DNA of 64,000 bases, from contig OX638370.1 of assembly GCA_951812925.1 (NCBI GenBank), positions 100,268,897-100,332,896 of the forward strand. The letters are read 5' to 3'. Position 1 is the first letter of the stretch; every line of letters begins with the position of its first letter. The translations under genes and the position numbers were made by a program. This document shows positions 10,354 through 22,522 of the stretch, piece by piece. Origin of the DNA: Calliopum simillimum (taxonomy: Eukaryota; Arthropoda; Insecta; Diptera; Lauxaniidae). The notes under the pieces are model-generated. The model was not told the DNA's origin and searched no databases. It was given only the letters and a program-made list of their open reading frames with translations.

Positions 10354-11315
10354 CACGGTGCTCTTAAGCAGTCGATAGGTTTTTTGACTATGTGGAGAAA
10401 ATCTGTGAATGGGGTTTCATTTGTATTAGTTTAGTGGTCTGAAAAATGCAAACCCCGAAATCGCAGCTGATCATCCCCGCGAAATATCGCAAAAATACAT
10501 ATCCCATATAAAAATAAAAAAAATCGGAAAAAAAAACGCAACAAACAAATATAAAAACAGTTATATTTAATGTATTTTGCAATGTTGAATCCGAATCCGG
10601 CCTTAAAATTGCTGTATCTTATATGGTTTTTGAGATATCTTAGCTTAAACAAGGAAAAGAAGCTGACGCTATGTTTTATTGTTGTGTTTTGGAACTATAT
10701 AACAGGACGTGTATCCGTAAATTCTGATGCAGAAATAGAAAGCTTTAATCAGTCTTTTAAACCTAATTCAAATTATGTCGATATCTTTATTTTTCTCGGA
10801 GATATCCTAACCTAAAATGTTAAAAAAGTGCAAAAAACGTGTTTTGTCATTATTTCAGTCTACGATATTTCAGAAAAAATTAAGCTATTGACATAATTTA
10901 AATGCGGTTTTAAAGAAAAAGATTGGAGCTTTTAGATTATGTATCGAATTTTGCGTATGAATGTTGTATATTCTAGTTGTATAGCTTCAAAATATAGCAA
11001 AAACGGTCTTTTTTCCTAGTTTAGGCTGAGATATCTCAAAAACCGTATGAGATATAGCAATTTTAAGGCCGGATTCAGATTTAGCATTGCAAAATACATT
11101 AAATATAACTGTTTTTATATTTGTTTGTTGCGTTTTTTTTTCCGATTTTTTTTATTTTTATATGGGATATGTATTTTTGCGATATTTCGCGGGGATGATC
11201 AGTTGCGATTTCGGGGTTTGCATTTTTCAGACCACTAAACTAATACAAATGAAACCCCATTCACAGATTTTCTCCACATAGCCAAAAAACCTATCGACTG
11301 TTCAAGATCACCGTG
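10354..11315. mobile_element. palindromic foldback element (family FB1), copy 1
   Basis: The element is nearly palindromic over its full length. The ends are CACGGTG...CACCGTG, followed inward by GTCGATAGGTTTTTTG. Each arm, at 34 bp from its end, carries the same 64-codon frame (10388-10582 minus, 11087-11281 plus), so the outer arms are almost identical. Similarity continues, more imperfectly, through the TTTTTGAGATATCTTAGC block toward the middle. A second copy lies at 16359-17296. The frames are by-products of the palindrome and encode nothing recognisable. A target duplication is not clear (TAC-like bases flank both ends). Confidence 0.85.
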
Positions 11316-13545
11316 TACATAGGTAGTTTTCTTTCCGGAGTTATGTAACTTTAAAGATTTCAAGTTGAAAAATGAAGAATATATTTTCTGTTTTACCCTA
11401 ATCTCTATGATACATACACGTACAAACTTTATTGTGCACCAAAGCTCACATTGAATGCAACACATTTTTGGAATACCTGAGGCAGTGTTGCCAAAGCAAT
11501 AAAACCGCACTACTAATTAATTACAATTTGCAATTTCAAAATTATTGCCAGTAAACGATTTGCAAAATTTTCCAAAAAAAAAAAAACCAAAAATGAAAAC
11601 TGCCTGTAAAATTCCTGTATTGCATAATTATATTTAGTAGTGCGGTTTTAGGCGCGCTCTCAACAATTCAGCTCAACAAGCACAAATACCATAGCACAAC
11701 GCGTACACTACTACAAATATAAATGTAAATTTTTCGGACACGCAATTATTAGTGAATTTGTGTTTGTGTGTGAGTGAGTGTGAGCGCCATGAATTTAATT
11801 AAATTAAATTTTTTTCATTTACAAAAACAACAACAACAAATGCAAATAAAACGTTCTCAACATGGATTTGCATAAATGGCGCTCGCGTACTTACGCTACT
11901 TAAGCGCGAACGAATTTTTGAATTTGTAATTGCGACAATTTTGTGTGCACACGTACAATAAAAGTGTTGTGTTGTTGTAATGATGTTGTTGTTGTTGTTG
12001 CTGTTATTGCAGAAAAAGGATTAGAAAATTTATTTCCGCATTTATTTTTCGCCCGTTGTTCGTTCTCTTCTGCACGCGTTAAGCCAGGCGAACATTTTCA
12101 CAATTTTAAAAATTTCGTTGCATATTTTTTGGGGCTATAGCACCAGAACAACAAGGCGATTTTATTGAAATTTATTTGTAGCGCAATGGCGGTGTGTTTT
12201 GCATTTTGTTTTTCTCTCGTTGTTGTTGTGATTATTGTTGTTGTTGAGCTTTACGCAAGACATAATAAATTTAATTACACAACAATGTACGACGAGGCTT
12301 AAGCGCCTTTGTCTATGCAGCAACAATTTGTTTATTTTTCGTTGATGTTGAGCTTTAAGCCTTTTACTCAAATATTGAAAAGCAGACTTGGATATTTTAA
12401 TATTTTTTTCGAATCTTTGTGGCATTTCGAGAAGTTGATATTTTTTATGTCGCTGAATATGTGATATACATACATTTATTGTTTATGTCCTATTATATGG
12501 TTTCTATAGTACTTTTTTTGAACTTTTTTACCATCATCAAGCAATTAGATATACCATGGTTTACACCTGAATATATCGGGAAAAATTTTTTCTTTAAAAT
12601 TATATGGACAAGGTCTTGTTTGGTATTTAGTCAGGCAAGAAAAGAGCGTTCTTACTGCTATAGTCGTGGCTTTGGTTTGCTCATTACTATCTGAAACGTT
12701 AAATTCAAAACGATGAACAAATTTTTTCTTCACTGACCGCTTAGATCTCAATGTCTATGTTAAATTTTTGACACATAAACATCAAACTTAGAATGTGTGA
12801 TCGTAAAGCAATGCCAATATTCAGTGAATGAGAGTTTCTTGAAACTGAAATCATAAGGGAGCATGTCACATTTTAACAAAGAAAGAATGGACTTTTCCTA
12901 TAACAGTTTTGGTCTTGGACATTGAGTCTTGTTCTTGATCATGGTTTTTATTTTGAGCCTTAGCCTCGATCTTAATCTTGATCTTTACCTTACATACTAA
13001 AAAACGATAGTTTACTTTTCTTACTTTTGATTCACTTTGGTATTGATATTAAACTTTTTGGTATAAAATTTAAATTTTTTTACAAAAAAGTTTGAAATTT
13101 ATTCCAAAAAAGTATAAAATTTACTCTTAAATAGTTTAAAATTAATACTTTTTTTGGCATTGTTTTATATAAACGCTTTATGCTTTTAAAATTAAACTAA
13201 AATTTTTACTTTGTAGAAATAAAAAATTACTGAAAAAATGGCTAAGGGTCTCAAAATAAGCAAGATTTCGGAACCTCATTTTTTTGGAACGAAGCTGGAG
13301 TGAAGATATTCTTATTTGCCGCCAACAAGCATGGATCAGATGACATTGTTGGTTAAAACTTACTGTTCAGTGTTAAAAATAATTAAAAATATAGAGATAA
13401 TTAAATTGTTCAACACCTCTATTATCTATAAATAACCATGACCGAATAGATATCCTGATTTTCATCACCGCCGTGAACACTAAGTCTTGTTCTTGATATT
13501 ATATTAGATCAATGCTCAAGACTAAGACTGATTTTGTTCGCTATT
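11316..13545. other. repeat-poor region with CAA/TTG microsatellites
   Basis: From 11650 to 12420 the sequence is less repetitive, with clusters such as GGCGCGCTCTCAACAATTC, TTAATTAAATTAAATT and TTG repeats (11984-12000, 12225-12245). It resembles intergenic or intronic regulatory DNA of flies, but no exon could be supported. The stretch 12880-13500 is AT-rich and contains the reverse form of the CCAAGAC-type repeat of 2.9 kb. Confidence 0.35.
11500..11650. mobile_element. small TA-flanked inverted-repeat (possible MITE)
   Basis: A perfect 17-bp inverted repeat, TAAAACCGCACTACTAA at 11500-11516 and its complement at 11634-11650, encloses about 117 bp. The outermost TA on each side could be a target duplication, leaving ends AAACCGCACTACTAA. 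Too small to encode a protein. It could also be a chance or regulatory inverted repeat. Confidence 0.45.
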
Positions 13546-14289
13546 ACCCTGCAAGACCACAGACTATTCCGAAACTAGTTTGCAAACTACTCCATGAGAG
13601 AAACCGACCAGTCCAAATTTTGGTCCCATCACATATAAAGTTCAATTTACGTTTTATATTATTTGTCTTCTTATGCATTGCAATCGGACCAGAAAAAGGT
13701 CAATTGTCTGCTTATGCATTACATTTGGACCAGAAAAAGGCCATTTTGTTTTTAGTTTATGTATAAATTTTAGCAAACTTAATTTGAAATTCAAATTTTA
13801 CATACAAATGTCCAAAGATTTCAGTGTGGATGAAAATTTTTATTTATTTTATACCTCAGCTATGTTGGACATATGTTTTATTTTCTGTTCCGAAGACTCT
13901 TCAGGCAAATTGTGTACAAATAAATAGAAAATTAAAAATTGGAATTGAAAATCATCAAGTGGAGGATTTGAACTCGGGCCTCTCTATGCAGCGCAAGTCA
14001 TTAGATCGATAAGCTATCGTTTGCTCTTCTTCACAATCAACGAACTACCAAACAGTACGTAGTCAGTGACGTTATAATTTCATTAGTACAATCGATACAC
14101 AATTGGACCACTTTTGGTCCTAATGACAGATTATGCATTACAATTGCACCATTAACCATTATTGATACAATTGATAATTTAAGTGAATTTATTCTAGTTT
14201 TTGGTGTAGTTTATTATGAACTACTTACAAAAAAACTAGACTAAAGATTGGACTATCGAGACAATTGACTCCGTCGATTTTACAGGGTA
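13546..14289. mobile_element. foldback element carrying a tRNA-like segment (family FB7), copy 1
   Basis: The ends are ACCCTGCAAGACC at 13546 and TTTTACAGGGT at 14288. GGACCA...TGGTCC words occur repeatedly inside, with a short internal tandem duplication at 13680-13750 (GGACCAGAAAAAGG). A second, inverted copy spans 24283-27256 once its inserted elements are removed, matching at both ends and in the middle. The segment 13955-14025 is tRNA-like on the minus strand. No transposase frame is present. Confidence 0.7.
13955..14025 (-). other. tRNA-derived (SINE-like) segment
   Basis: The minus strand has a B-box-like GAGTTCAAATCC (14-bp region 13964-13975) downstream of an A-box-like TAGCTTATCGA (14006-14016), spaced as in a tRNA. 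The copy at 24580-24632 has a perfect A-box match. No clean cloverleaf or standard anticodon arm can be drawn, so it is a tRNA-derived relic rather than a functional tRNA gene. Confidence 0.5.
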
Positions 14290-16358
14290 GTTTCCTAGAA
14301 AATAGTGTGGTGACTATCAACGGACCGCTTCCACCCGTTAGCATTTTAAGGAAGACATCGAAGGCTGTGTAATTTTCCGCCTTCATTAACAAAGATTACA
14401 GATACCATTAAATGTACTAAAAATAACAAACCTGTCGAAACTAATTCAGATCTGGGAAGAAGAACACATACTTGAAGACTTGGCTTATAGTAAACCTGTT
14501 GACTTACCACAGTGCCACAACTTCTAAGTATGTAGTAACGAAAATCTTTTACGAAACCAGCTAAATACTGAAGTTAATTTTTTGGATTTGGTCTTTGACC
14601 TAACAGATCGTTTATTGACTCTCTTCATTTCTTATGGAACTGACAAATGGGTACTACTCAGGCATTGCTTCATTTAACTTAAAAACGACATCTGGGCTGC
14701 ATAAAATAAGTACTTAGGTTAGGTGATCTCCAGAACATTACGAGTTGAGTCTTACATAAAAAGAAGTTTGTGCAATCTTTCACGTACTTGTAGTTTTGTC
14801 TCAGCAGAACTCTTGACTCAACGAGCAGATGCTGTATGTCTTCTCACCATCAAGAACTTTGACTTTTTAAGGTTTTTATGACAACGCCTGACTACGTCAG
14901 ATCAAGAATTCCAAAGAAGCTTGACCATGGATGTGTGTTTTTTGTAAAATAAAAATTTTTCTGTCAGTCATATTAATTATTCTGAAAGTTGTTTGCTTTG
15001 AAGAAAGTTCGGCTAACAGTTCCAACAGCCATTCTAGATCGTATGCGTGGATTTGCCAAAAATTAATCCATTAAGATCATTATCAATGTGCCATGTTCAA
15101 GCGCCAAAAATTGTGCTTTTATATTTTTTCTCATGTCTAAATAAAAGTATAGTGTCTAGTTTATTTAACCAAAAGGTATAATTTAGTCTGACAGGTGGTT
15201 TGGCAATTTTTGTATTATATAGATCTATTGGTAAAATGCTTAGTAAGGCTTTCATTGCTTATTCGAGTTTTTCTGATAGGTCTGATATTTCTGAGCTGCA
15301 TGTATAAATCGAGAACTACAATAATACGATTCGAATACGACTATTCATTTCCATTTAAATGACAGCAACGACATTTTATAGTATTGCTCTTATATATTGC
15401 TTTCGACGCCATCTGCCTAAAAGCAGTGCTAACATAACGACATTTGCTCTATTCTCTTGCGAAATAGTAAAAAGTATTTTTTTTTCTTTTTAAATACTCC
15501 TTTTTTCACTTTTCAGCACATAGCAATAATTTACGAGATTGCAACAGTTTTTTGTGCCATGACTTTTTGAATTTATGTGGCAACGCATGGTGTGAATTTT
15601 TAAATAAAACGAGTGCAGAAAAGTGCAACTGAAGTGTAATAAAAAATTGGTCAGCTCTTTGTGTTTGTGTATGTGTGTGCATTTGTGTGAAACTTCAATA
15701 AATTAATAATCGAACAAATTAAAATAATTAATTACCAATATTTTTTTTATTATCTACCACAATGAATTATTATCAATAAAACCTTTAATATGGCAACGCC
15801 ATTTAAAGCGTCCATTGTTGCCAACTGTTAGTCATTTTTCTTTCATTTTCATATTTCAAAATGCACTTGTATTGTAATGTGTTGTTGTAGTTGTTGCTTT
15901 TATTGTTGTAAATTTATTCTGGAAATTGAAAGTGCTTGAAAATTATTAACAAAATTTATTTGCGCGCACAATTATTACAATTAAATTTAATTTTTTTTTT
16001 TATGTTGTACTCGTAGGTGTTGCCTCTTTTACACTTTTTTTCCTTCCCCTCCCTTCCCCCCTCAAACTTAATATAAGCTGATTAATACTAATTGTTTGTT
16101 GTAAATATTGTGTATATTTGTTGTGATTATTATTGCTGTTACTGTTATCACAATTATTGCTATTGTTGTTGTTATTGGTGTTAAAGAGTTTAAATTAAAT
16201 GCTTAAATTAATTAACTTAATTATTGCTGTGGCACACGCTTTAAGCGCCATTTATTAACAGTTTAAACTGTTTATATTTTTCCTTTCTAATGTTTCCAAC
16301 TAAATTTAGATTTTTTTTTTTTCTACGGAGAATGAATTTTTGTAATACAGTAGGTACG
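14290..16358. other. no gene recognised; repeat-poor right half
   Basis: The interval 14300-15400 is unremarkable AT-rich sequence, with only short frames and no recognisable transposon end. The interval 15500-16290 is repeat-poor, with TTG-rich words, TTAATTAA runs and a GTGTTTGTGTATGTGTGTGC simple stretch near 15660. It may be regulatory DNA. No splice-flanked open frame was found. Confidence 0.3.
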
Positions 16359-17296
16359 CACGGTGCTCTTGAACAGTCGATAGGTTTTTTGAATATGTGG
16401 AAAAAATCTGTGAATAGGGTTTCATTTGTATTAGTTTAGTGGTCTGAAAAATGCAAACCCCGAAATCGTAGCTGATCATCCCCGTGAAATATCGCAAAAA
16501 TACACATCCCATATAAAATAAAAAAATTTCAGAAAAAAAAAACGCAACAAACAAATATAAAAATAGTTATTTTTAATGTATTTTGCAATGTTGAATCCGA
16601 ATCCGGTCTTAGAATTGCTGTATCTTATACGGTTTTTGAGATATCTTAGCCTAAACAAGGAAAAAAAGCCGACGTTATGTTTTATTGTTGTATTTTGGAG
16701 CTATATAACAGGACGTTTATCCGTAAATTCTGATGCAGAAATGGAAAACTCTAATCAATCTTCTAAACCTAATTCAAATAATGTCGATATCTTTATTTTT
16801 CTTGGAGATATCCTAACCTAAAAAGTTAAAAAAGTCCAAAAAACGTGATTTGTCGTTATTTCAGTCTAAAATATTTCAGAGAAAAATTAAGCTTTTGACA
16901 TAATTTAAATGCGGTTTTAAAGAAAAAGATTGGAACTTTTAGATAATATATCGAATTTTGCGTATGAATGTTCTATACTCTAGTTATATAGCTTCAAAAT
17001 ATGGCAAAAAAGGTCTTTTTTCCTTGTTTAGGCTAAGATATCTCAAAAACCGTATAAGATATAGCAATTTTACAAAATACATTACATATAACTATTTTTA
17101 TATTTGTTTGTTGCGTTTTTTTTCCGATTTTTTTTTTTTTATATGGGATATGTATTTTTGCGATATTTCGCGGGGATGATCAGCTACGATTTCGTGGTTT
17201 GTATTTTCCAGACCACTAAGCTAATACAAATGAAACCCCATTCACAGATTTTCTCCACATAGCCAAAAAACCTATCGACTGTTCAAGAGCACCGTG
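16359..17296. mobile_element. palindromic foldback element (family FB1), copy 2
   Basis: Same termini and layout as 10354-11315: CACGGTGCTCTTGAACAGTC at the left and its complement ending at 17296. The right arm has a small internal deletion (around 17070) relative to copy 1. The two copies are diverged from one another at scattered positions but keep the inner GAGATATC-containing blocks. No protein function. Confidence 0.85.
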
Positions 17297-17782
17297 TATG
17301 TTTGACTTGGTTAACACAGTTTTCGAAAAATATTAGGAAACAATTCCATCATGTCAGTCAGTATTCTAAGGTATCCTTACTTTATAGTACATAGAAAGTT
17401 TTCTTTTAAAGTACATATGAATCGGCAAATACTAAAAGGGCGAAAGTCAATAAAAGGGCAAAAGTAATATCATATACATTATGTGCCATAACAATCGATT
17501 ATTTGACGGAAATCATTTTTTCAACTTAATGCCATCAATTCCACACCATCAAGTACATTTTTTGTGAAAACAAAGATCAATTATATTGATTTCTAACAAA
17601 ATGTCAGCCATTTCATATTGTAACATTACTTTTGCTCTATACTCATAGGGTGTATCTCATAAGGTTAAAAAGCTTTTGGGAAGTGATAGAAGAGGCCTAG
17701 ACTGACAAAAAATTGCACTTGAGGGGGGTCTAAAATGTACGCCTGAGGAGTTATAGGGTTAAAACTGATTTTCTGACTTGTT
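17297..17782. other. no gene recognised
   Basis: AT-rich sequence between two foldback elements. It has short direct words such as GGGCGAAAGTCAATAAAAGGGCAAAAGT near 17440, given here as separate GGGCGAAAGT and GGGCAAAAGT repeats. No terminal repeats or coding motifs seen. Confidence 0.3.
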
Positions 17783-18523
17783 TCGGAAAAAAAAAGTTCT
17801 TGGGTCACCCTAACGTTTTAAAGAATACTCTGATATAGAAATCTTTTAGCTAACTGTATGAGCTTTTCAATAATGCATTTAACTTATAGGGTTTAAAAAA
17901 ATTTCTCAAAGTTCTGGACCTTTAAAGTTAATATTTTAAAACTTTTTTCCTAATTTTTGACTTTGGTGGCCACTTTAGTATGAAAAAGGTCTTATCAATA
18001 TACCTTTTAATAATTTTGTTTGGAATTCATGTTAAATTTCCTTTAATTCGGTAGTACATTTGGCATACCAACTTTTTAATGTGAGGTCGGAAAAAATACT
18101 TTTCTATGTAACACACGAGTTACTCGCATGCGTTGCGCTGCACATGATGTGCGCGCTGCAATCGCTGCCCTTTATCTACCGGCACCTTTAATCGGATTGT
18201 TCTTGAAAAGTTTTTTTTCTGACCTCACATTTAAAAGTTGGTGTAATAAATGTTATACCAAATTGAAAGGAATTCAACAGTAATTCCAAAAAAAATTATA
18301 AAAGGGTATGTTAATAAGACCTTTTTCATAATCAAATGGCCGCAAAAGTCAAAATAGGCAAACAATTTTAAAATATCAACTTTTAAGGTCCAGAACTTTG
18401 CGAAATCTCTTTTAACTCTATTGGCTAAATACATCATTAGAAAGCTCATACAGTAAGCAAAAAGTTTTCTATAAAAGAATATTCTCTAAAACGTTAGGGT
18501 GACCCAAAATTTTTTTTTCTGGG
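17783..18523. mobile_element. palindromic foldback element (family FB2)
   Basis: Long inverted arms, 17783-18105 and 18210-18523. TGGGTCACCCTAACGTTTTA near the left end pairs with TAAAACGTTAGGGTGACCCA near the right end, and AAAGTTCTGGACCTTTAA pairs with TTAAGGTCCAGAACTTT. The central 100 bp (18110-18205) is unusually GC-rich for the window, with GCACATGATGTGC-type palindromes and CTCGCATGCGTTGCG. No protein is encoded; minus-strand frames are by-products. Confidence 0.75.
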
Positions 18524-19349
18524 CCTTTATACTATCTGTGCTCAATGAATAGGTATTTTTATTCAATACTAAGAATGTGCCAAATCTTTTTCATCTACGT
18601 CAAATCGTTTCAGAGGTATAATGAATAACGTTAGTGACCCCGCCCATTTTTTCAGTAGGTGTTATTTGCCTTATTGCTCTTATATATTTGACAAATCTCA
18701 TTTATGTGCTTTAAATCGTTTCAGATATATGACAATTTATGTTTTCTACGAGTAGGGCACCGTCTACTTTTTCAATGAATGATATTTATCTCGGTGCTAA
18801 ATGCACCAAATATCATCCTGCCAATAATATTTCAAGCCTTTAACCTTTCTCCAACCTATACTAACTTAACGTGGAAATTTCATCAAAATCGGTCAAGTTG
18901 TTTAAATATCGTCGCCTTACAAAAGAAAAGAGCTAAGTCAGTTTATCGAGTTTTGAGATATTCGATGTTCAAAAAAATAAATTTTGTTTTTATAGAAATC
19001 GGTGTTTTGTTTTTACTTTTATAATGAAAATATCCACTTTTTAATAGAGATATGGCTAAATGAGTCTTTTCAAACTAAAGATTATAATATTATGAACTAG
19101 AAATACTAAATAACTCAAAGCTCGGGAAAACTGATTTAGTACTTTTCACTTGTATGAACCATTTAAAAAGTGTTTCACTAGCACGTCCTATTGATTTATT
19201 GCTACCTTCTGATTGATTAATACTACATCCTATTGAATTAATGATATATCTAGTTGATTCAATAGTATGTCCTTTTAAGCAATATTTAATTCTATTCGCA
19301 TTAACTAGTCTGATTAAAAAATACGTTTTGAAAATTCCATGACAATAAC
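18524..19349. repeat. Helitron-type CCGCCC repeat units and AT-rich sequence
   Basis: At 18540-18800 degenerate units read ACCAAATCTCATTTATGTGC or CAAATCTTTTTCATCTACGT, then CGTTTCAGA.ATATGA and GACCCCGCCCATTTTTT. This is the same internal unit as at 34.0 and 37.1 kb. The rest (18800-19349) includes a set of ATTGATT-type words (19190-19270) and shows no gene. Confidence 0.45.
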
Positions 19350-19862
19350 GCCGGGTCGGTCTCCATAAAAAAAAAGTTTGGAAAAACCGCTGCTTATTTG
19401 AAAGCTTACATCGAGAGTATTTAGGAAAAGACCACTCTTAAAACAGACGAAATGGTATTTTGCTGTAACTTCGGCAGGTGGTGTTCAATTTTTAAAAAAT
19501 TATATAGGAGTCGCTGTAAAGAGCTTAATTAGGCTTACATCTTTTCGTCATATTCTTTGGACCTCCGAGGTCATGTTCGTGGTTCGTATCCCCTTGAATT
19601 AAATTTTTGCTTTAAAAAGTTAAAGTCTTTAAGAATATATTTACATTTTCCCCAAAAAATGTTAATTAACGCATAAAAAAGACCTTTACAACGATATATG
19701 ATTATTACTTAACGGACATTACCTGCTGATATTATGAAAAAAAGACGATTTTTGGTGTTTTTAGAGTGGTCCAAAAAAAAATTTTTTTGTTTCTTGAATA
19801 CTCTCAAGGTAACCTTTCAAATAGTGGGCGGATTCTACAATTATTTTTTCATAAGCCCGGCC
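19350..19862. mobile_element. foldback element (family FB3)
   Basis: GCCGGG near 19350 is inverted against CCCGGCC at 19856-19862. The arms pair GAAAGCTTACATCGAGAGTA (19400 region) with ACTCTCAAGGTAACCTTTC (19800 region), and GACCACTCTTAAAA with TTTTAGAGTGGTC. Inner blocks with GGCAGGTGGTGTTC and GGACATTACCTGC also pair. Arms are roughly 190 bp and diverged. No protein. Confidence 0.6.
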
Positions 19863-20650
19863 TAATGACAATCCCTAAAAATGTGAGGGTTGGTGTCAAA
19901 AAAGTGACCTGAACGCTTTTTGAAACCATCATTCAGATTTTCAGGGGTAATTGTGAAATTTCTAATAATTGCAAAATATATTGAGTTTAATTTTGCGGTT
20001 ATTTTAAAAAAAATCGATATGTCATTACCTATATCAACGAGTCAAAAATCAATGTCCCAAAATGTCCATAAAGACACTTCGGTAAATCGCAACATCACAT
20101 TATGGGATGTCAATGTTAGTTTTCTACCACAAATACCCAATATGTCTATCGAGCAGTAAATATTAAAGCAATAGTTGATATCAGCATGTTGAGAATTATA
20201 AATACACATGGAACAAAATTGTAAAACAAAGTTTTTACACATTACTGTGCAAAATTTTCACACAGAAGTTGAGTCAAATTTTGCCACTTAATGTATCACA
20301 TAAATGAGAGAATTTTACACATTACTGTAAACTGAGTAAAGTAAAAAGCTGAACAAAGTTAACCATATTATAGAGTATTGAGAGAGTTTAACACATTTCT
20401 GAGTAAAGATATTACACACCATATGAATAAAAATTTCACATAATCTTTTTTAGAGTGTGTGCATAATTTTAGGACTTTTTTGTTTAAAACTCGGATAGAA
20501 ACATGATTTATGTTTTTTTTTTTTTCAGTTATAAAATTCAAGTAAACTATTGTTATTGCTCAAAATTTATACTTTTCTTTATACATACCAAGAATACTTT
20601 CCTATGTTGTATAAATTAATCATTTTCCTTTTCATTTCCAACGTACTTAC
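19863..20650. other. presumed intron downstream of exon candidate
   Basis: AT-rich. The interval 20200-20460 has repeated ACACATTACTGT and TTTCACACA words in a loose array. If the exon at 20651-20768 is real, this is the start of the following minus-strand intron, beginning GTAAGTACG at 20650. No further exon found. Confidence 0.35.
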
Positions 20651-20768
20651 CCAATACATTGGCTCCCAGATTGTTCAGCATGTTTGCCGAAAAGTTTCGT
20701 ATCGAAAGCGTCGACAGTTTGACGTTTTGCTGTTGCGTCCTTGGAGAATTGTAAAATGGATTTTCTAT
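20651..20768 (-). CDS. candidate internal coding exon, unknown gene
   Basis: On the minus strand a 118-bp block is bounded by GGATTTCACAG (acceptor, before 20768) and TTGG|GTAAGTACG (donor, after 20651). It is open in one frame throughout: 39 codons starting IENPFYNSPRTQQQ, then NVKLSTLSIRNFSAN, then MLNNLGANVLG, leaving one base for the next codon. Base composition is clearly richer in G and C than the flanks, with third-position variety typical of real coding DNA. It is repeat-free and unlike any of the transposons here. I do not recognise the protein; the polar, serine/asparagine-rich sequence looks like a linker. A start at the internal ATG (MLNNLG) with an upstream 5' untranslated part is possible, because another acceptor-like TTATTTTATTTACAG lies near 20957. 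Confidence 0.5.
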
Positions 20769-21000
20769 CTGTGAAATCCTTTTAAAGTTTTTCGTTCAAA
20801 GTTTTACTTCAATTTTTGGAATATAATATATACTTTGTATGTATGTATTTAAGTATATATTTGTTTGTCTTGTTCGTATACTTTGTTATCACAGTTTTTG
20901 TTCTATGTACTGCTTTTGACGTGCTTTTCACATTTTTCTGGCTGGAATATAGATCTGTAAATAAAATAAGAATACAATTTTAATTAAACTAAATCCACAA

Positions 21001-21302
21001 AAAATCATAAAATTTTTCCCTATGAAGTTTCCTCAAATTGTTGAAATTGACGAAGTTATAGCGAATCTAAAAGGTCAGTACAAAATATGAAAAAGGCTAC
21101 AGAATATTTTTTTTTTTAACATTTGACATTTTAAACAGCATGCAAATAAATAAAAAAAACAAATATTGCATAGTGTTAGAGGGCGATATTCGTTTTTGAA
21201 ACATCCTGTTTTTCATATTTTGTACTGAGCTTTTAGATTCGCTATAACTTCTTCACTTTCAACAATTTGAGGAAACATTGTAAAGATGAAATTTGTGATT
21301 TT
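21001..21302. mobile_element. short foldback element (family FB4)
   Basis: Arms of about 95 bp: TTTCCTCAAATTGTTGAAA (21028) and GAAGTTATAGCGAATCTAAA (21052) are repeated in inverse form at 21230-21280, leaving a loop near 21100-21205. Similarity between arms is high. It lies about 230 bp upstream of the exon candidate. Too short to encode a protein. Confidence 0.7.
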
Positions 21303-21647
21303 AAAAACATCATAAGCACAGTCGATTCATTTTTCATCAAAGAATATTATAGATAAATTCGATTTTATCGAAATTTTCAGATAAAATGGCTTCCTGAAAG
21401 CCCCTCATGTCGAAATTTTCTTATTCACCTAATGGGAATTTTATTTTACACGTCTAGGAATATATACCACCATTTGGTTATAGAATATGAAAAAAAAAAA
21501 AAAAAATAAATTCCTGAAAACCTGGGTCATAATATAATATATATTATTAGGGAAGATTATTTTCGGATATGCCCATATATTAAAAAGTTTTAGTTGACAG
21601 AATTTATAAAAACGTATGTATATCAAACGATGCAGTAAATACCAATA

Positions 21648-22522
21648 ACACAGGTTTACAAAAAAAAAATGTCATAGCGTTTTGACCAGACTATGTGTTT
21701 CCTAGGGACTTTGACGTCCTGAATCCAAATCCGGGGTCCGTTTTTTTTTTTTTCAGAACGTCTGAGAAAAAAGATTTCAAGGTCATATGGAGATCAAAAT
21801 GGTCATGTGTCGTTTAGTGATAAATTCGATAAAATTCTGAAACTAATTTTATATCATGGACATCTTAAATTTAAAAAGAATATGTGATCAAAAAAGGCCT
21901 CTCGGACCTAGTTTCGGAGATATAGCCATCGGAAGATCCGAATATATCTTCTATAAAAACCGCTATAAGTTGGGGACCCTTGGATGGATTTGAAAAATAT
22001 TGGTGTCGTATGAAAGGTATTTTGTTGTTGTTGTTGATGTAATTGTTGTTGTAATTGAAAAATTTTTAAAAATTTCATAAAAGGTCATACCTCCAAAACT
22101 ATGAATCCAGTTGAAAATATGGGCATGACATTTCTATAGGTTGTCAAAATACCTTTCATGCAACACCTATATTTTTCAAATCTATCCAGGGGTTCCCAAC
22201 TTATAGCAGTTTTCATAGAAAATATATCCGGATCTTCTGAAGGCTATATCTGCGAAACTATGTTCAAGATACCCTTTTTGATCACATATTCTTTTTAAGG
22301 ACTAAGAATTCAATGATAAAAAATTAGTTTCAGAATTTTAGCGAATTTATCACTAAACGACACATGAACCCCATTTTGACCTTCATATGACCTTAAAATC
22401 TTTTTTCTCAGACGTTCTGGAAAAAAACGGACCCCGGATTCAGATTCAGGACGTCAAAATCCCTAGGAAACACATAGTCTGGTCAAAACGCCATGACATT
22501 TTTGTTTTTTGTAAACCTGTGT
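21648..22522. mobile_element. palindromic foldback element (family FB5)
   Basis: Termini are ACACAGGTTTACAAAAAA and its complement. Arms extend over roughly 380 bp with GACCAGACTATGTGTTTCCT, GACGTCCTGAATCC and AAACGACACATGA blocks pairing across the centre. The loop holds a TTG repeat (22022-22035). Flanks are AATA on the left and AATT on the right, a possible short imperfect duplication. The ends resemble those of the element at 41596-42115. No protein. Confidence 0.75.

Noticed and set aside
10388..11281. Two identical 64-codon frames in opposite orientation
   Set aside because: They are the two arms of one palindromic element, not paralogous genes.
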